Source: Enemella evansiae (GTDB taxonomy: Bacteria; Pseudomonadota; Alphaproteobacteria; Rhodobacterales; Rhodobacteraceae). From it: DNA of 64,000 bases. A program made the position numbers and the translations under genes. The stretch's first letter is position 1. Each line of letters opens with the position of its first letter. Shown in pieces: positions 43,395-52,719 of the stretch. The notes below the pieces were generated by a model. It made no database searches and was not told the DNA's origin. It worked only from the letters and a program-made list of their open reading frames with translations. The DNA lies in assembly GCA_017255395.1 (NCBI GenBank), contig JAFKDC010000015.1, positions 62,001-126,000 on the forward strand, in the 5' to 3' direction.

Positions 43395-44567
43395 TCAGAA
43401 GCCTGCCGAGGAGAGACTGCTTGGGGCAGGGTCAAGGATCACCATCTGCTTGTTACGGACCGTGGCCACCGCCAGCGCGCGCCGGTTCGTGCCGTCGTTC
43501 ATCAGACGGAATACACCGCCCGTGCCGGTAAAGCTAGAAGAGGTCAGCCCCCGCGTGGACAGGGCGTCCCCGCGACCCTGCTTGGCCAGCGCGGCGATTG
43601 CCGCGATGCCGTCGTAGGCAAGACCCGCAAGCGGGTGCGGCGCGGTGCCGTAAGCGGCGGCGTAGCGCTGGTTGAAGCTGTCCTGCCGGGCTTTTTCAGG
43701 CAGGGCGAACCATGCGCCCTCGGCGCCGGGAAGCTCAAAGAGATCGGGCCGCACGTCCCAGCGGGTCAGGCCGACGAACTGTATCTGGGCGGGCGTGACG
43801 CCGTTTTCCGGCAGTTGCCGCAGCAGCATTGGCATCGCGGCATTGGTCGCGTCGGTGGTGATGAAGACGGTGTCCGCGGCACCGGACCGGACCACCTGTC
43901 CGGCGGCCTGCGCGGCGGCCGAGACGCCCTCGACCGAAAGGGCATAGGGCTGGGCGCCTACAACCTGCAGGCCATGCGTGCGCGCGGCCTGCTCGATGGC
44001 GGACTTGCCGAACTGGCCGGGCACGTCGTTGGAATGCACGATCAGGATGCGCGACTTGCCCTGCCGCTTGGCATGGGCCATCAGCCGTTGCGCGGTATTG
44101 GCGAAGGTCGGGCCAAGGATGAAGACGTTGCCGCCCGCGATCGAGGCGTTGTTGGAAAAGCCCAGCACGTTCACGCCCTCGTCCGCGACCGCAAGGCCAG
44201 CGGCGTTCGCGACCTCGCCGAAGAGCGGGCCGAGGATGATGCGTGCGCCGTCGTCCACGGCCTTCTGCGCCTGAGCGGAGCCGAGCTCGGGCCGCCCGGC
44301 GGTGTCATAGACGCGCAGGTCGATCCGCGCGCCCTGCTCGGCGATGGCAAGCCGGGCGGCGTTTTCCAGCGCGGCGGCCACCGGCGCGGCGCCGGCATCG
44401 GACTTCGGCACCAGAAGCGCGACCGGAATCGGCTGCGAGGGATCGATGGCCGGACCCCCGCCACGATTCGGCGCCAGGTTGACATCGCAGGCAGAAAGGC
44501 CCAGGGCGGCAAGTCCCAGAACGGCTGGCCGCAACGCCTTGCGCAGCGGGGACAGAAAGGCAAACAT
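43395..44567 (-). CDS. Penicillin-binding-protein activator, LpoA-like lipoprotein
   Basis: The 390-residue protein has a signal peptide with lipobox (L-S-A-C at Cys27) and a type I periplasmic-binding fold: P-I-P-V-A-L-L-V-P near 48, G-P-L-F-G-E-V near 113, L-G-F-S-N-N near 135 and I-V-H-S-N-D near 173. This is the alphaproteobacterial counterpart of the LpoA C-terminal domain. It probably stimulates a bifunctional penicillin-binding protein at the outer membrane; direct evidence is only fold-level. It is divergent from rsmI (87 bp between starts), as LpoA and RsmI genes commonly are. Confidence 0.85.
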   Translation of the reverse strand: MFAFLSPLRKALRPAVLGLAALGLSACDVNLAPNRGGGPAIDPSQPIPVALLVPKSDAGAAPVAAALENAARLAIAEQGARIDLRVYDTAGRPELGSAQAQKAVDDGARIILGPLFGEVANAAGLAVADEGVNVLGFSNNASIAGGNVFILGPTFANTAQRLMAHAKRQGKSRILIVHSNDVPGQFGKSAIEQAARTHGLQVVGAQPYALSVEGVSAAAQAAGQVVRSGAADTVFITTDATNAAMPMLLRQLPENGVTPAQIQFVGLTRWDVRPDLFELPGAEGAWFALPEKARQDSFNQRYAAAYGTAPHPLAGLAYDGIAAIAALAKQGRGDALSTRGLTSSSFTGTGGVFRLMNDGTNRRALAVATVRNKQMVILDPAPSSLSSAGF

Positions 44568-44654
44568 GGTTGGAGTTACTCCCTCGTTTTCCGGAGGCGG
44601 GGCGAGCGCCCGCGATTTGCTCGGGATCATAGTGCTGCGGTCAGGGGGGTCCAA

Positions 44655-45533
44655 GTGACGAATGCCGACAAGGGGAAAATCGGCGGAGGTTTGTCGCCGG
44701 GCCTGTACCTGATCGCAACGCCGATCGGCAACGCGCGGGACATCACCCTGCGCGCGCTGGACCTGCTGAAGGCTGCCGATGTGCTGGCCGCCGAGGACAC
44801 CCGCAGCCTGCGCCACCTGATGGACCTGCACGGGATCGCCGTGGGGGACCGGCCGCTGCTGGCCTATCACGAACACAACGGCGCGCGGATGCGCCCGCGG
44901 CTGCTGGGTGAGATGGCGGCGGGCCGGGCGGTGCTCTATGCCTCCGAGGCGGGGACGCCGATGATCTCGGACCCCGGCTTCGATCTCGCCCGGGCGGCGC
45001 GGGAGGCGGGGCATGCGGTCACCAGCGCCCCGGGGGCCTCGGCGGTGGTGACGGCGCTGACGTTGGGCGGCCTGCCGACAGACCGCTTCTTCTTCGCCGG
45101 GTTCCTGCCAAACGCGGCGGGGGCGCGGAAGACCGCCCTGCAGGCGCTGGCGGGGGTCGAGGCGACGCTTGTCTTCTACGAATCGCCCCGGCGGCTGGAG
45201 GCGATGCTGCGCAACGCCGCCGAGATGCTGGGAGACCGCGAGGCGGCGGTCTGCCGCGAGCTGACGAAACGGTTCGAGGAGGCGCGGCGGGGTGCCCTGT
45301 CCGAGCTCGCGGCGCATTACGCCGAAACGCCCCCCAAGGGCGAGATCGTCGTGCTGATCGCCAAGGGCGATTCATCTTCCGGTAATGACTTTGACTTAGA
45401 ACGAGAGGTGAACAAGGCGCTGGAAGCAATGTCGGTGCGGGATGCGGCGGATTACGTCTCTGCCCGTTTCGGGGTGAAACGGCGCCCGGTCTACCAATTG
45501 GCCATGCGGCTTTCGGCGGGGACGGATGAATGA
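44655..45533 (+). CDS. rsmI: 16S rRNA 2'-O-ribose C1402 methyltransferase RsmI
   Basis: The 292-residue protein has the RsmI signatures: L-Y-L-I-A-T-P-I-G-N-A-R-D-I-T-L, E-D-T-R, H-E-H-N, S-E-A-G-T-P-M-I-S-D-P-G and Y-E-S-P-R-R-L. It methylates C1402 in the ribosomal P site. GTG 44655 is used; the purine stretch AGGGGGGT lies just upstream. Its stop overlaps the ATG of yraN (ATGA). Confidence 0.95.
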   Translation: MTNADKGKIGGGLSPGLYLIATPIGNARDITLRALDLLKAADVLAAEDTRSLRHLMDLHGIAVGDRPLLAYHEHNGARMRPRLLGEMAAGRAVLYASEAGTPMISDPGFDLARAAREAGHAVTSAPGASAVVTALTLGGLPTDRFFFAGFLPNAAGARKTALQALAGVEATLVFYESPRRLEAMLRNAAEMLGDREAAVCRELTKRFEEARRGALSELAAHYAETPPKGEIVVLIAKGDSSSGNDFDLEREVNKALEAMSVRDAADYVSARFGVKRRPVYQLAMRLSAGTDE

Positions 45534-45967
45534 CACAGCTCTGTTTCGATTTCGACAGAATTTCCTCGGAACCGGTGCCCGCCACCGCCGGGTCGCGTCC
45601 GACCGACCGGCAACTGCGTGGCGCGCGCGGCTACCACGAGGGGCTGGCTGCCGAACATCGCGTGGCACAGGATTATGAACGGCGGGGCTTTCCGATTGCC
45701 CGTCGCCGCTGGCGCGGCAAGGGGGGCGAGATTGACCTGATCGCTCGCGATGGCGCGGGGCTCGTCTTCATCGAGGTGAAGAAAAGCCGCAGTTTCGACC
45801 GCGCCATCGAGCGGCTGACACCGCGCCAGATGCGGCGTTTGCAGGCTGCGGCCGAGGAATTCCTTGGAACCCAGCCGCGCGGCAGCCGCACCGACGTCCG
45901 GTTCGACGTGGTTCTGCTGAACCGTTGGGGTGACATGCGCGTGATCGAGAACGCCCTGTTTTACTGA
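45530..45967 (+). CDS. YraN family (UPF0102) endonuclease-fold protein
   Basis: The 145-residue protein has the UPF0102 pattern: R-G-A-x-x-Y-H-E-G-L-A-A-E near residue 30, then a nuclease-like core G-G-E-I-D-L-I-A-R-D, V-F-I-E-V-K, and V-R-F-D-V-V. The D-x-E-V-K residues resemble the Holliday-junction-resolvase fold active site. It is a common partner of RsmI and LpoA. The N-terminus is 15 residues longer than usual. ATGA overlap with rsmI. Confidence 0.88.
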   Translation: MTQLCFDFDRISSEPVPATAGSRPTDRQLRGARGYHEGLAAEHRVAQDYERRGFPIARRRWRGKGGEIDLIARDGAGLVFIEVKKSRSFDRAIERLTPRQMRRLQAAAEEFLGTQPRGSRTDVRFDVVLLNRWGDMRVIENALFY

Positions 45968-46036
45968 CAGGGCGCGTGGCATTGCGCCTTCCTGCTGGTT
46001 GCGCCATCTATGGGCGGCGACAGACGAGGAGCGCCC

Positions 46037-46972
46037 ATGAAGATCGCCTTTCAGATGGACCCGATTACCGGGGTCGACATCAACGCCGACAGCACGTTCC
46101 GTCTGGCCGAAGAGGCGCAGGCGCGCGGACATCAGCTGTTCTACTACGGGCCGGACCAGCTTGCCTATGAAGAGGGTCGGATCACCGCGCGCGGGCACTG
46201 GATGACCGTGCAGCGGGTCGCGGCGCAGCCCGCCGTTCTGGGAGAGCGGGTGCAGGTCCACCTGTCCGAGATGGACGTGATCTGGCTGCGGCAGGATCCG
46301 CCCTTCGACATGCATTACATCACCACGACCCATCTTCTGGACCGGCTGAAGGACGACGTGCTTGTGGTCAACGACCCCTTCTGGGTCCGCAATTCGCCCG
46401 AGAAGCTGCTGGTCCTGAACTTCCCGGACCTGACACCGCCGACGGCCATCGCCCGCGATCTGGACACGATCCGCGCCTTCAAGGCCCGTCATGGCGATAT
46501 CATCCTCAAGCCGCTTTACGGCAATGGCGGGGCCGGGGTCTTCCGGCTGGATGAGAACGACCGCAACCTCTCGTCTCTTTACGAGCTGTTCACCGGCTTC
46601 TCGCGCGAGCCTCTGATCGTGCAGAAATACCTGCCCGCCGTCACTAAAGGCGACAAGCGCGTGATCCTCGTCGACGGCGAGGCGGTGGGGGCGATCAACC
46701 GCGTTCCGGCAGCGGGCGAGGTGCGGTCGAACATGCATGTCGGCGGCCGCCCCGAGAAAATCGCTCTGACCGAGCGCGACCGCGAGATCTGCGCCCGGAT
46801 CGGCCCGGTCCTGCGCGAGAAGGGGCAGGTCTTCGTCGGCATCGATGTGATCGGCGACTGGCTGACCGAGATCAACGTGACCTCGCCCACCGGCATCCAG
46901 GAGATGGAGCGGTTCGACGGCACCAATGTGGCCGGGAAGATCTGGCAGGCGATCGAGGCAAAGCTGGGATGA
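46037..46972 (+). CDS. gshB: Glutathione synthetase
   Basis: The 311-residue ATP-grasp enzyme joins glycine to gamma-glutamylcysteine. Features are the N-terminal K-I-A-F-Q-M-D-P, the R-Q-D-P-P-F-D-M-x-Y-I-T loop, [15 protein letters not shown] lid, and the C-terminal [12 protein letters not shown] 46037 is preferred because GAGGAG precedes it by 6 bases; an upstream ATG at 46010 would add nine residues. ATGA overlap links it to the next gene. Confidence 0.96.
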   Translation: MKIAFQMDPITGVDINADSTFRLAEEAQARGHQLFYYGPDQLAYEEGRITARGHWMTVQRVAAQPAVLGERVQVHLSEMDVIWLRQDPPFDMHYITTTHLLDRLKDDVLVVNDPFWVRNSPEKLLVLNFPDLTPPTAIARDLDTIRAFKARHGDIILKPLYGNGGAGVFRLDENDRNLSSLYELFTGFSREPLIVQKYLPAVTKGDKRVILVDGEAVGAINRVPAAGEVRSNMHVGGRPEKIALTERDREICARIGPVLREKGQVFVGIDVIGDWLTEINVTSPTGIQEMERFDGTNVAGKIWQAIEAKLG

Positions 46973-47868
46973 GCCTTCCGGCGCGGCTGCTGAACTTCTG
47001 GCTGCCGTTGACCGAAAAGCGCCACCTCGGGCGGGCGCAGGACATCCGGGCTCTGCGCCGCCTGACCGAGATGAAGGCCCGGCTCTGGCTGCATCCGCCT
47101 TTCGGCACCGCCTTCGACAGCCGCAGCACCGGCGGCTGTGCGACGCTCTGGGTCAATCCCGACAGCCCCGGCCCGCTGCTTCTGTACCTGCACGGGGGCG
47201 CCTATGTTATGGGCGGCCCGGTCACCCATCGCGCCTTGGCGGCGCGGCTGTCGCGCGAGGCGGGGTTGCCGCTGTGCCTGCCGGACTACCGTCTGGCGCC
47301 GGAGCATCCCTGTCCCGCCGCGCTGACGGACGCGCTGGCCGTCTACCGCGCGGTGGCGGATCATCCGCGCGGCGTGATCCTTGGCGGCGACAGCGCCGGG
47401 GGCGGTCTTGCGCTGAGCCTGCTGTCGGCCATCCTGCGCGCCGACCTGCCCAAGCCGCTGGGGTTGTTCGCCTTTTCGCCCTGGACGGACCTGACGCTCT
47501 CGGGCGACAGCTGCGCCGAGAACGCCGCCCGCGATGTCATGCTGCCGGTCACCCGCGCCCGCGACTGCGCGGCGCTCTACCTTGGGGTCACGGCGCCCGA
47601 CGATCCGCGGGCCTCGCCGCTCTTCGCCGATTTCGGCGGGGCGCCGCCGGTCTGGCTGACCGTCAGCGGGACCGAGATCCTGCGCGACGACACCCTGCGC
47701 ATGGCGGAGCGGTTGCGCGGGCAGGGCGCCGCCGTGAGCCTGACCGTCGAGCGCGACCTGCCGCATGTCTGGCCGCTGTTTCACGGGATGCTGCCCGAGG
47801 GCCGCGCCACCCTGCGCGCGCTGGCGCAGTGGCTCAGGTCTCTTTCGCGCCCAGAAGCCGGTAGCTGA
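46969..47868 (+). CDS. Alpha/beta hydrolase, HSL-type esterase
   Basis: The 299-residue protein belongs to the hormone-sensitive-lipase family: oxyanion motif H-G-G-A-Y, nucleophile elbow G-D-S-A-G-G, catalytic Asp in the E-I-L-R-D-D region and His in L-P-H-V-W. It should hydrolyse short acyl esters; the natural substrate is unknown. It is coupled to gshB by a 4-bp overlap, and its last 35 bp overlap the convergent comM end. Confidence 0.88.
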   Translation: MSLPARLLNFWLPLTEKRHLGRAQDIRALRRLTEMKARLWLHPPFGTAFDSRSTGGCATLWVNPDSPGPLLLYLHGGAYVMGGPVTHRALAARLSREAGLPLCLPDYRLAPEHPCPAALTDALAVYRAVADHPRGVILGGDSAGGGLALSLLSAILRADLPKPLGLFAFSPWTDLTLSGDSCAENAARDVMLPVTRARDCAALYLGVTAPDDPRASPLFADFGGAPPVWLTVSGTEILRDDTLRMAERLRGQGAAVSLTVERDLPHVWPLFHGMLPEGRATLRALAQWLRSLSRPEAGS

Positions 47869-49378
47869 GCGCCTCGGCCACATGGGCCCGCCCGACCGTG
47901 TCGGCGTCGTCGAGGTCGGCGATGGTGCGCGCGACCCGCAGGATGCGGTGATAGCCGCGCGCGCTCAGCGCCATGCGGTCGGCAGCCTTCAGCAGCAGCG
48001 CGCGGCCGTCTTCGTCGGGGGCGGCGATCTTCTCCAGCATGCGGCCCTCGGCATCGGCGTTGGTGCGCAGGCCCTCGCAGCCGGAGAACCGCGCCGCCTG
48101 CACCGCGCGCGCCCGGGCGACGCGCGCCGCCACGACCTGGGACGTGTCCCCGGTGGCGGGCAGGTCGAGATCGGTGAAGGCCACCGGCGGCACCTCGATC
48201 CGCAGGTCGAAGCGATCCATCAGCGGACCGGAGATGCGGCCCATGTATTCCTCGCCGCATGTGGGCGCGCGGGAACAGGCGCGGGCGGCCTCTGCCAGAT
48301 GCCCGCATTTGCAGGGGTTCGCGGCGGCCACCAGCAGGAAGCGGCAGGGATAGCGGATATGGGCATTGGCCCGGGATACCACGACCTCGCCGGTCTCGAC
48401 CGGCTGACGCAGGGTTTCCAGCACGTCGCGGGTGAATTCGGGAAACTCGTCCATGAAGAGCACGCCGTTGTGAGCGAGGCTGGCCTCTCCGGGTTTGGCA
48501 TTGCGGCCGCCGCCAACGATGGCGGCGCGCGAGGCGGTGTGATGCGGCTCCTGGAAGGGGCGCACCCGAGAGACGCCGCCATCGCGCAGCAGGCCCGCGA
48601 CCGAGTGGATCATCGAGGTCTCCAGCGCCTCGCGCGCGGTCAGCGGGGGCAGGATGCCGGGCAGGCGGGCGGCCAGCATCGACTTGCCGGCGCCGGGCGG
48701 CCCGATCAGGATCATGTGATGGCGCCCGGCGGCCGCGATTTCCAGCGCCCGTTTCGCTCGCTCCTGCCCCTTGACGTCGCGCAGGTCGCGCAGGGCGGTT
48801 TCGCGGGTCACTTCCCCGGCCTGGGCCGGGGCGATGGGGGCCTGCCCGCCGAAGTGCTGGACGATCTCGAGAAGGCTGCCCGCGCCAAGCACCGCGCAGG
48901 CCTCGACCCAGGCCGCTTCGGGGGCAGAGGCGCGGGGGCAGATCAGGGCGCGGTCGTGTTCGGCTGCGGTCATGGCGGCGGGCAGCGCGCCTGCGACGGC
49001 CACGAGGGCCCCGTCCAGCGACAGCTCTCCCAGCGCCATGGTCTGCGCCACCAGATCTTGCGGCAGGATTTCCAGCGCCGCCAGCAGGGCCAGCGCGATG
49101 GGCAGGTCGAAGTGAGAGCCCTCCTTGGGCATGTCGGCGGGCGACAGGTTCACCGAGATCCGTTTCGACGGCAGCGCGATGGACATGGCGTCAAGCGCTG
49201 CGCGCACCCGCTCTTTCGCCTCTGACACGGCCTTGTCCGGAAGGCCCACGATGGCAAAGCCCGGCATCCCGGCAGAGACCGCGCATTGCACCTCGACCGG
49301 GCGGGCCTCTATGCCCTCGAAGGCGACGGTGTGGGTCAGGGCGGTGATGGCTGGGTGACTCCGCTGCGGCCCCGCCAT
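47834..49378 (-). CDS. comM: YifB/ComM family Mg-chelatase-like AAA ATPase
   Basis: The 514-residue protein has the ComM N-terminal domain (V-E-V-Q-C-A-V-S-A-G-M-P-G-F-A-I-V-G-L-P-D), the Walker A G-P-P-G-A-G-K-S near residue 224, Walker B G-V-L-F-M-D-E-F-P-E, a zinc-like N-P-C-K-C-G-H cluster, and the C-terminal Mg-chelatase domain. ComM proteins help branch migration during natural transformation in some bacteria. Its 3' end overlaps the esterase gene. Confidence 0.93.
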   Translation of the reverse strand: MAGPQRSHPAITALTHTVAFEGIEARPVEVQCAVSAGMPGFAIVGLPDKAVSEAKERVRAALDAMSIALPSKRISVNLSPADMPKEGSHFDLPIALALLAALEILPQDLVAQTMALGELSLDGALVAVAGALPAAMTAAEHDRALICPRASAPEAAWVEACAVLGAGSLLEIVQHFGGQAPIAPAQAGEVTRETALRDLRDVKGQERAKRALEIAAAGRHHMILIGPPGAGKSMLAARLPGILPPLTAREALETSMIHSVAGLLRDGGVSRVRPFQEPHHTASRAAIVGGGRNAKPGEASLAHNGVLFMDEFPEFTRDVLETLRQPVETGEVVVSRANAHIRYPCRFLLVAAANPCKCGHLAEAARACSRAPTCGEEYMGRISGPLMDRFDLRIEVPPVAFTDLDLPATGDTSQVVAARVARARAVQAARFSGCEGLRTNADAEGRMLEKIAAPDEDGRALLLKAADRMALSARGYHRILRVARTIADLDDADTVGRAHVAEALSYRLLGAKET

Positions 49379-49405
49379 CCTGCCTTCACCTTGGTTACAT
49401 AATGG

Positions 49406-50278
49406 TTAACGCGCGCCCTGCACCAGCGCCATGAAGGCGGGCCATGCCTCGGGGTCGGCGGCGGTCTTGTCGCGGCAAAAGGCGTTGCAGAAGCCGTAGA
49501 CCGATCCGTCGAAGGACAGGAAATGCGTCACCGGATCGCCGGAATAGGGGCAGGCGGCGTTGACGGCGGGGCCAGTGTCCACCGGCTGTGCCGCCAGCGC
49601 CGCGGGGCCGGGCCAGTCGGTGCGGTCGAGGTCTCTGGCGTACCACGGCAGCTCCGCGCCGCGCACCAGCCCCATGGCCCGCCAGCGGCGGAAGGCCGGG
49701 TCGGTCAGATGGGCCGCCACATAGGCCTGCGCCTGCGGGCCGACCGTCAGCCCATAGCCCGCGATCCGCGCGGCGACCGGCGCATAGAAGGCATCCGCCG
49801 CCGAGTAGTCCCCGCACAGCCACGGCCCGCCCGACTGCGCCAGCGCCCAGGACCAGAGCGCGTCCACCCGCGCGAGGTCGGCGCGCACCGCCTCTGACGG
49901 CTGAAACCCGGTATAGGCGGCGCGCAGGTTCATCGGGCAGTCGCCCCGCAGCGCGTCGAAAGAGGCGTGCATCTCGGCGGCGAGGCTGCGGGCGGTGGCA
50001 CGCAGGGCCGGATCGGCGGGCCAGAGACCGGCACCGGGATGGCGGCTTGCCAGCTCCTCGGCCAGCGCCAGACTGTCCCAGACCAGCGCGCCGTCGGCCA
50101 GCCGCGCGCAGGGCACGGTGCGCGCGGGGGCGATTTCCGCCACCTGTTCGGCCACGGACCCGGCGGTGAAGTCCACGAGGACGGTCTTCGCCTGCAACCC
50201 GAAGCGCCGGAACAGCACCCAGCCGCGCAGGGACCAGCTGGAATAGGTGTAATCGCCGATGTAAAGCGTGTCGGTCAT
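49406..50278 (-). CDS. Glutathione S-transferase with C-terminal TRASH-like Cys domain
   Basis: The 290-residue protein has a GST-type N-terminal thioredoxin domain (Y-S-S-W-S-L-R-G-W-V-L; P-A-R-T-V-P near 51-56 for glutathione binding) and an all-helical GST C-domain (to about 215). It then has an extra 50-residue tail with C243, C264 and C268 in C-x20-C-x3-C spacing, the TRASH/YHS-type metal-binding pattern, inside C-P-Y-S-G-D-P-V-T-H-F...G-F-C-N-A-F-C-R-D-K. The tail may bind a metal. ATG 50278 gives M-T-D-T-L-Y-I-G-D. Confidence 0.85.
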   Translation of the reverse strand: MTDTLYIGDYTYSSWSLRGWVLFRRFGLQAKTVLVDFTAGSVAEQVAEIAPARTVPCARLADGALVWDSLALAEELASRHPGAGLWPADPALRATARSLAAEMHASFDALRGDCPMNLRAAYTGFQPSEAVRADLARVDALWSWALAQSGGPWLCGDYSAADAFYAPVAARIAGYGLTVGPQAQAYVAAHLTDPAFRRWRAMGLVRGAELPWYARDLDRTDWPGPAALAAQPVDTGPAVNAACPYSGDPVTHFLSFDGSVYGFCNAFCRDKTAADPEAWPAFMALVQGAR

Positions 50279-50406
50279 TGTGAGGCTCCTGAAAACATGC
50301 GTGTTTTCTTAGCCTGACTTTCCGCGCCGCTCCCAATGATCTTTGGTTTTCGAGGGCATCACAAACCGGAATGAATGGCCTTCGCGCAAAAAAGTTCCAT
50401 CCAAAG

Positions 50407-50432
50407 TGAACCAACCGGCGGCTTCGTGCGTA
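50407..50432 (+). promoter_or_regulatory. Possible ECF/general-stress promoter upstream of rpoH2
   Basis: TGAAC (50407-50411) and CGTA (50429-50432) are spaced by 17 bp, close to the alphaproteobacterial EcfG pattern GGAAC-N16-17-CGTT with two mismatches. It lies 46 bp before the rpoH2 ATG. A stress sigma controlling rpoH2 is expected biologically, but the match is imperfect. Confidence 0.3.
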
Positions 50433-50477
50433 GTACGATCAAACCCGCTGACAAGCGGCAGGTACAGGGGGAAGTGC

Positions 50478-51356
50478 ATGGCACTCGATGGTTTCAACGA
50501 TCAAACACTGTCCCGCCGGGCCATGAAGGCAGAACTTCTGGACGCCGAGACGGAATTGCAGCTGGCCTATGCCTGGCGCGATGAGCGCGACGTGCAGGCC
50601 CTGCACCGGCTGATCAATGCCTACATGCGGCTGGCGATCTCGATGGCCGCGAAGTTCAAGCGCTACGGCGCCCCCATGAACGACCTGATCCAGGAGGCCG
50701 GCCTTGGCCTGATGAAGGCCGCCGACAAGTTTGACCCGGATCGCGGCGTGCGGTTTTCGACCTACGCGGTCTGGTGGATCAAGGCCTCTATCCAGGACTA
50801 CGTGATGCGCAACTGGTCGATGGTGCGCACCGGCTCCACCTCTTCGCAGAAGTCGCTGTTCTTCAACATGCGCCGCGTGCAGGCCAAGATCGAACGCGAG
50901 GCCGCCGCGCAGGGCGAAAACCTCGACGGGCACCAGTTGCGCCACATGATCGCAACCGAGATCGGTGTGCCGCTGCGCGACGTCGAGATGATGGAAGGCC
51001 GCCTGTCGGGCTCTGACTACTCACTTAATGCCACCCAGTCCGTCGAGGACGAGGGGCGCGAGTGGATCGACACGCTGCAGGACGATGCCGAGCAGGCCGC
51101 CCAGATCGTCGAGGCCAACCACGACAACGAGCAGCTGCGCGGCTGGCTGGTGCATGCCATGGGCGCGCTGAACGAACGCGAGCGGTTCATCGTGCGCGAG
51201 CGCAAGTTGCGCGAGGAAAGCCGCACGCTGGAAAGCCTTGGCACCGAACTCGGCCTGTCGAAAGAGCGCGTGCGCCAGCTGGAGGCCGCGGCCTTCGCCA
51301 AGATGCGCAAGTCGCTTGAAACGCAGTCCGGCGAGGTTAAGAACTTCCTCGCATGA
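50478..51356 (+). CDS. rpoH2: RNA polymerase sigma factor RpoH (RpoH2-like)
   Basis: The 292-residue sigma-70 factor has region 2 (D-L-I-Q-E-A-G-L-G-L-M-K-A-A-D-K-F-D-P-D-R-G-V-R-F-S-T-Y-A-V-W-W-I-K), an RpoH-box-like S-Q-K-S-L-F-F-N-M-R-R segment and region 4 (L-G-L-S-K-E-R-V-R-Q-L-E). In Rhodobacter a second RpoH responds to singlet oxygen and stress; the assignment to that type rests on the less canonical RpoH box. ATG 50478 follows AGGGGGAAG. The stop overlaps the next ATG (ATGA). Confidence 0.88.
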   Translation: MALDGFNDQTLSRRAMKAELLDAETELQLAYAWRDERDVQALHRLINAYMRLAISMAAKFKRYGAPMNDLIQEAGLGLMKAADKFDPDRGVRFSTYAVWWIKASIQDYVMRNWSMVRTGSTSSQKSLFFNMRRVQAKIEREAAAQGENLDGHQLRHMIATEIGVPLRDVEMMEGRLSGSDYSLNATQSVEDEGREWIDTLQDDAEQAAQIVEANHDNEQLRGWLVHAMGALNERERFIVRERKLREESRTLESLGTELGLSKERVRQLEAAAFAKMRKSLETQSGEVKNFLA

Positions 51357-52144
51357 GAGCCTTTGCATTTCTTGTCGCCGTCACGGCGACGGCCTGTCCG
51401 GCCGAGGAGTTTCCCCGGGCGGACATCGTTTTCCTGGGGGAAGTCCACGACAACCCCGCCCATCACGCTTGGCAGGCAGAGGCGGTCGATGCCCTGAACC
51501 CCAAGGCCATCGTCTGGGAAATGCTCGACAGCGCAGAGGTTTCGGCCATCACGCCCGAGATCCTTGACGACCGGGCGGCGCTGGACGAGGCGCTGGGATG
51601 GTCCGGCACCGGCTGGCCGGACTTTGCCATGTATCACCCGATCTTCACTGCGGAACCCGAGGCCGCCCATTATGGCGCGGAACTGCCGAGAGAGCGCGCC
51701 CGCGCGGTCATGCAGGAGGGGCGCACCTCGGTCGAGCTGGCCAATGAGGACCTCGAGGCTCTGCTGGCCACCGACCTGCCCCCGGAAGAGGCGGAAGAGC
51801 GCCTTGTGCTTCAGCAGGCGGCCCATTGCGGCGCGCTGCCACCCGAGATGCTGCCCCAGATGGTCGATGTGCAGCGGGTGCGCGACACCCTGCTGGCCGA
51901 GGCCGCGATACGGGCGCTGGAGGAAACCGGCGGCCCGGTGGCGGTGATCACCGGCAACGGCCACGCCCGGCTGGACTGGGGCGCGGGGGCCCTGGCCGTC
52001 GCCGCGCTGGAGGGCACCGGCGCCACCGTCTTCGCCGTGGCGCAGGGCGAGGAGGGTGCCCCGATCCCGGACGGCATCTTCGATCTTGTGCGCTCTGAAC
52101 CGGCGGTTGATCGCGGCGACCCCTGCGACGCTTTCCAGAAGTGA
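51353..52144 (+). CDS. ChaN/PhuW-like haem-binding uptake protein
   Basis: The 263-residue protein has a signal peptide (cleavage near T-A-C-P-A-E, with a possible lipobox Cys15). It matches the ChaN family: V-F-L-G-E-V-H-D-N near residue 28, Y-H-P-I-F near 95 and V-A-V-I-T-G-N-G-H-A-R near 200. ChaN-like proteins bind haem and cooperate with iron uptake in some species. The adjacent gene is rpoH2, with a 4-bp overlap, suggesting it is co-expressed under stress. Length matches. Confidence 0.85.
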   Translation: MRAFAFLVAVTATACPAEEFPRADIVFLGEVHDNPAHHAWQAEAVDALNPKAIVWEMLDSAEVSAITPEILDDRAALDEALGWSGTGWPDFAMYHPIFTAEPEAAHYGAELPRERARAVMQEGRTSVELANEDLEALLATDLPPEEAEERLVLQQAAHCGALPPEMLPQMVDVQRVRDTLLAEAAIRALEETGGPVAVITGNGHARLDWGAGALAVAALEGTGATVFAVAQGEEGAPIPDGIFDLVRSEPAVDRGDPCDAFQK

Positions 52145-52211
52145 CCAGCGCCGGGTCGAAAGCCGAAGGGGCGCCGGTTCGCAGTGCATGCCGCACGAAC
52201 AGGAGGCTCTG

Positions 52212-52622
52212 ATGGCGCCGCGACAGAAGCTTTATCCCACCTTCCGTTACCGTGACCCTGACCGAATGCTCACATGGCTGACCGAGGTCGTTGGCTTTGC
52301 CGAGGTCAACACCCACCGCGAGGGAGAGACCATTGCTCATGCGGAACTGGCGCTGGGCGGGTCGATCCTGATGCTGGGGCGGGCCCGCGACGATGCCTAT
52401 GGCGCCGAGGTGGGCACACCGGGGCCGGATGCGAACGGCGGCAAGTCGCTGTATCTTGCGGTCGAGAACCCCGACGATCTGTACAAGCGGGTTCAGGCTT
52501 CGGGCGTCGAGATCCTCGAAGGCCTGACCGACCGGGATTATGGCAGCCGCGAATTCCGCTGCCGCGATTTCGAGGGCAACGTCTGGTGTTTCGGCACCTA
52601 TGCGCCGCAGGTCGGCGGCTGA
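52212..52622 (+). CDS. VOC family (glyoxalase-like) protein
   Basis: The 136-residue single-module protein fits the VOC fold: Y-P-T-F-R-Y-R-D-P-D-R-M-L-T-W-L near the N-terminus, H-A-E-L-A-L-G-G-S-I-L-M-L and a C-terminal R-D-F-E-G-N-V-W-C-F-G-T-Y. Related PhnB-like proteins bind metals and various substrates; the function here is unknown. ATG 52212 is chosen for AGGAGG at 52201-52206. A longer frame from 52056 lies inside the ChaN-like gene. Confidence 0.8.
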   Translation: MAPRQKLYPTFRYRDPDRMLTWLTEVVGFAEVNTHREGETIAHAELALGGSILMLGRARDDAYGAEVGTPGPDANGGKSLYLAVENPDDLYKRVQASGVEILEGLTDRDYGSREFRCRDFEGNVWCFGTYAPQVGG

Positions 52623-52719
52623 GGGTTGCGGCCGTACGCGGGCCTCGGGCCGCCGGGCTGCCCTTGCCCTTTCCGCCAAGGCGGCTAAGGTCCGGCCCGG
52701 GCTGAAGAAAGGGCGCGCC

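Noticed and set aside
40313-43531. 1072-residue open frame antisense to glnD
   Set aside because: GC-rich shadow of glnD; glnD has complete motifs and the antisense product has none.
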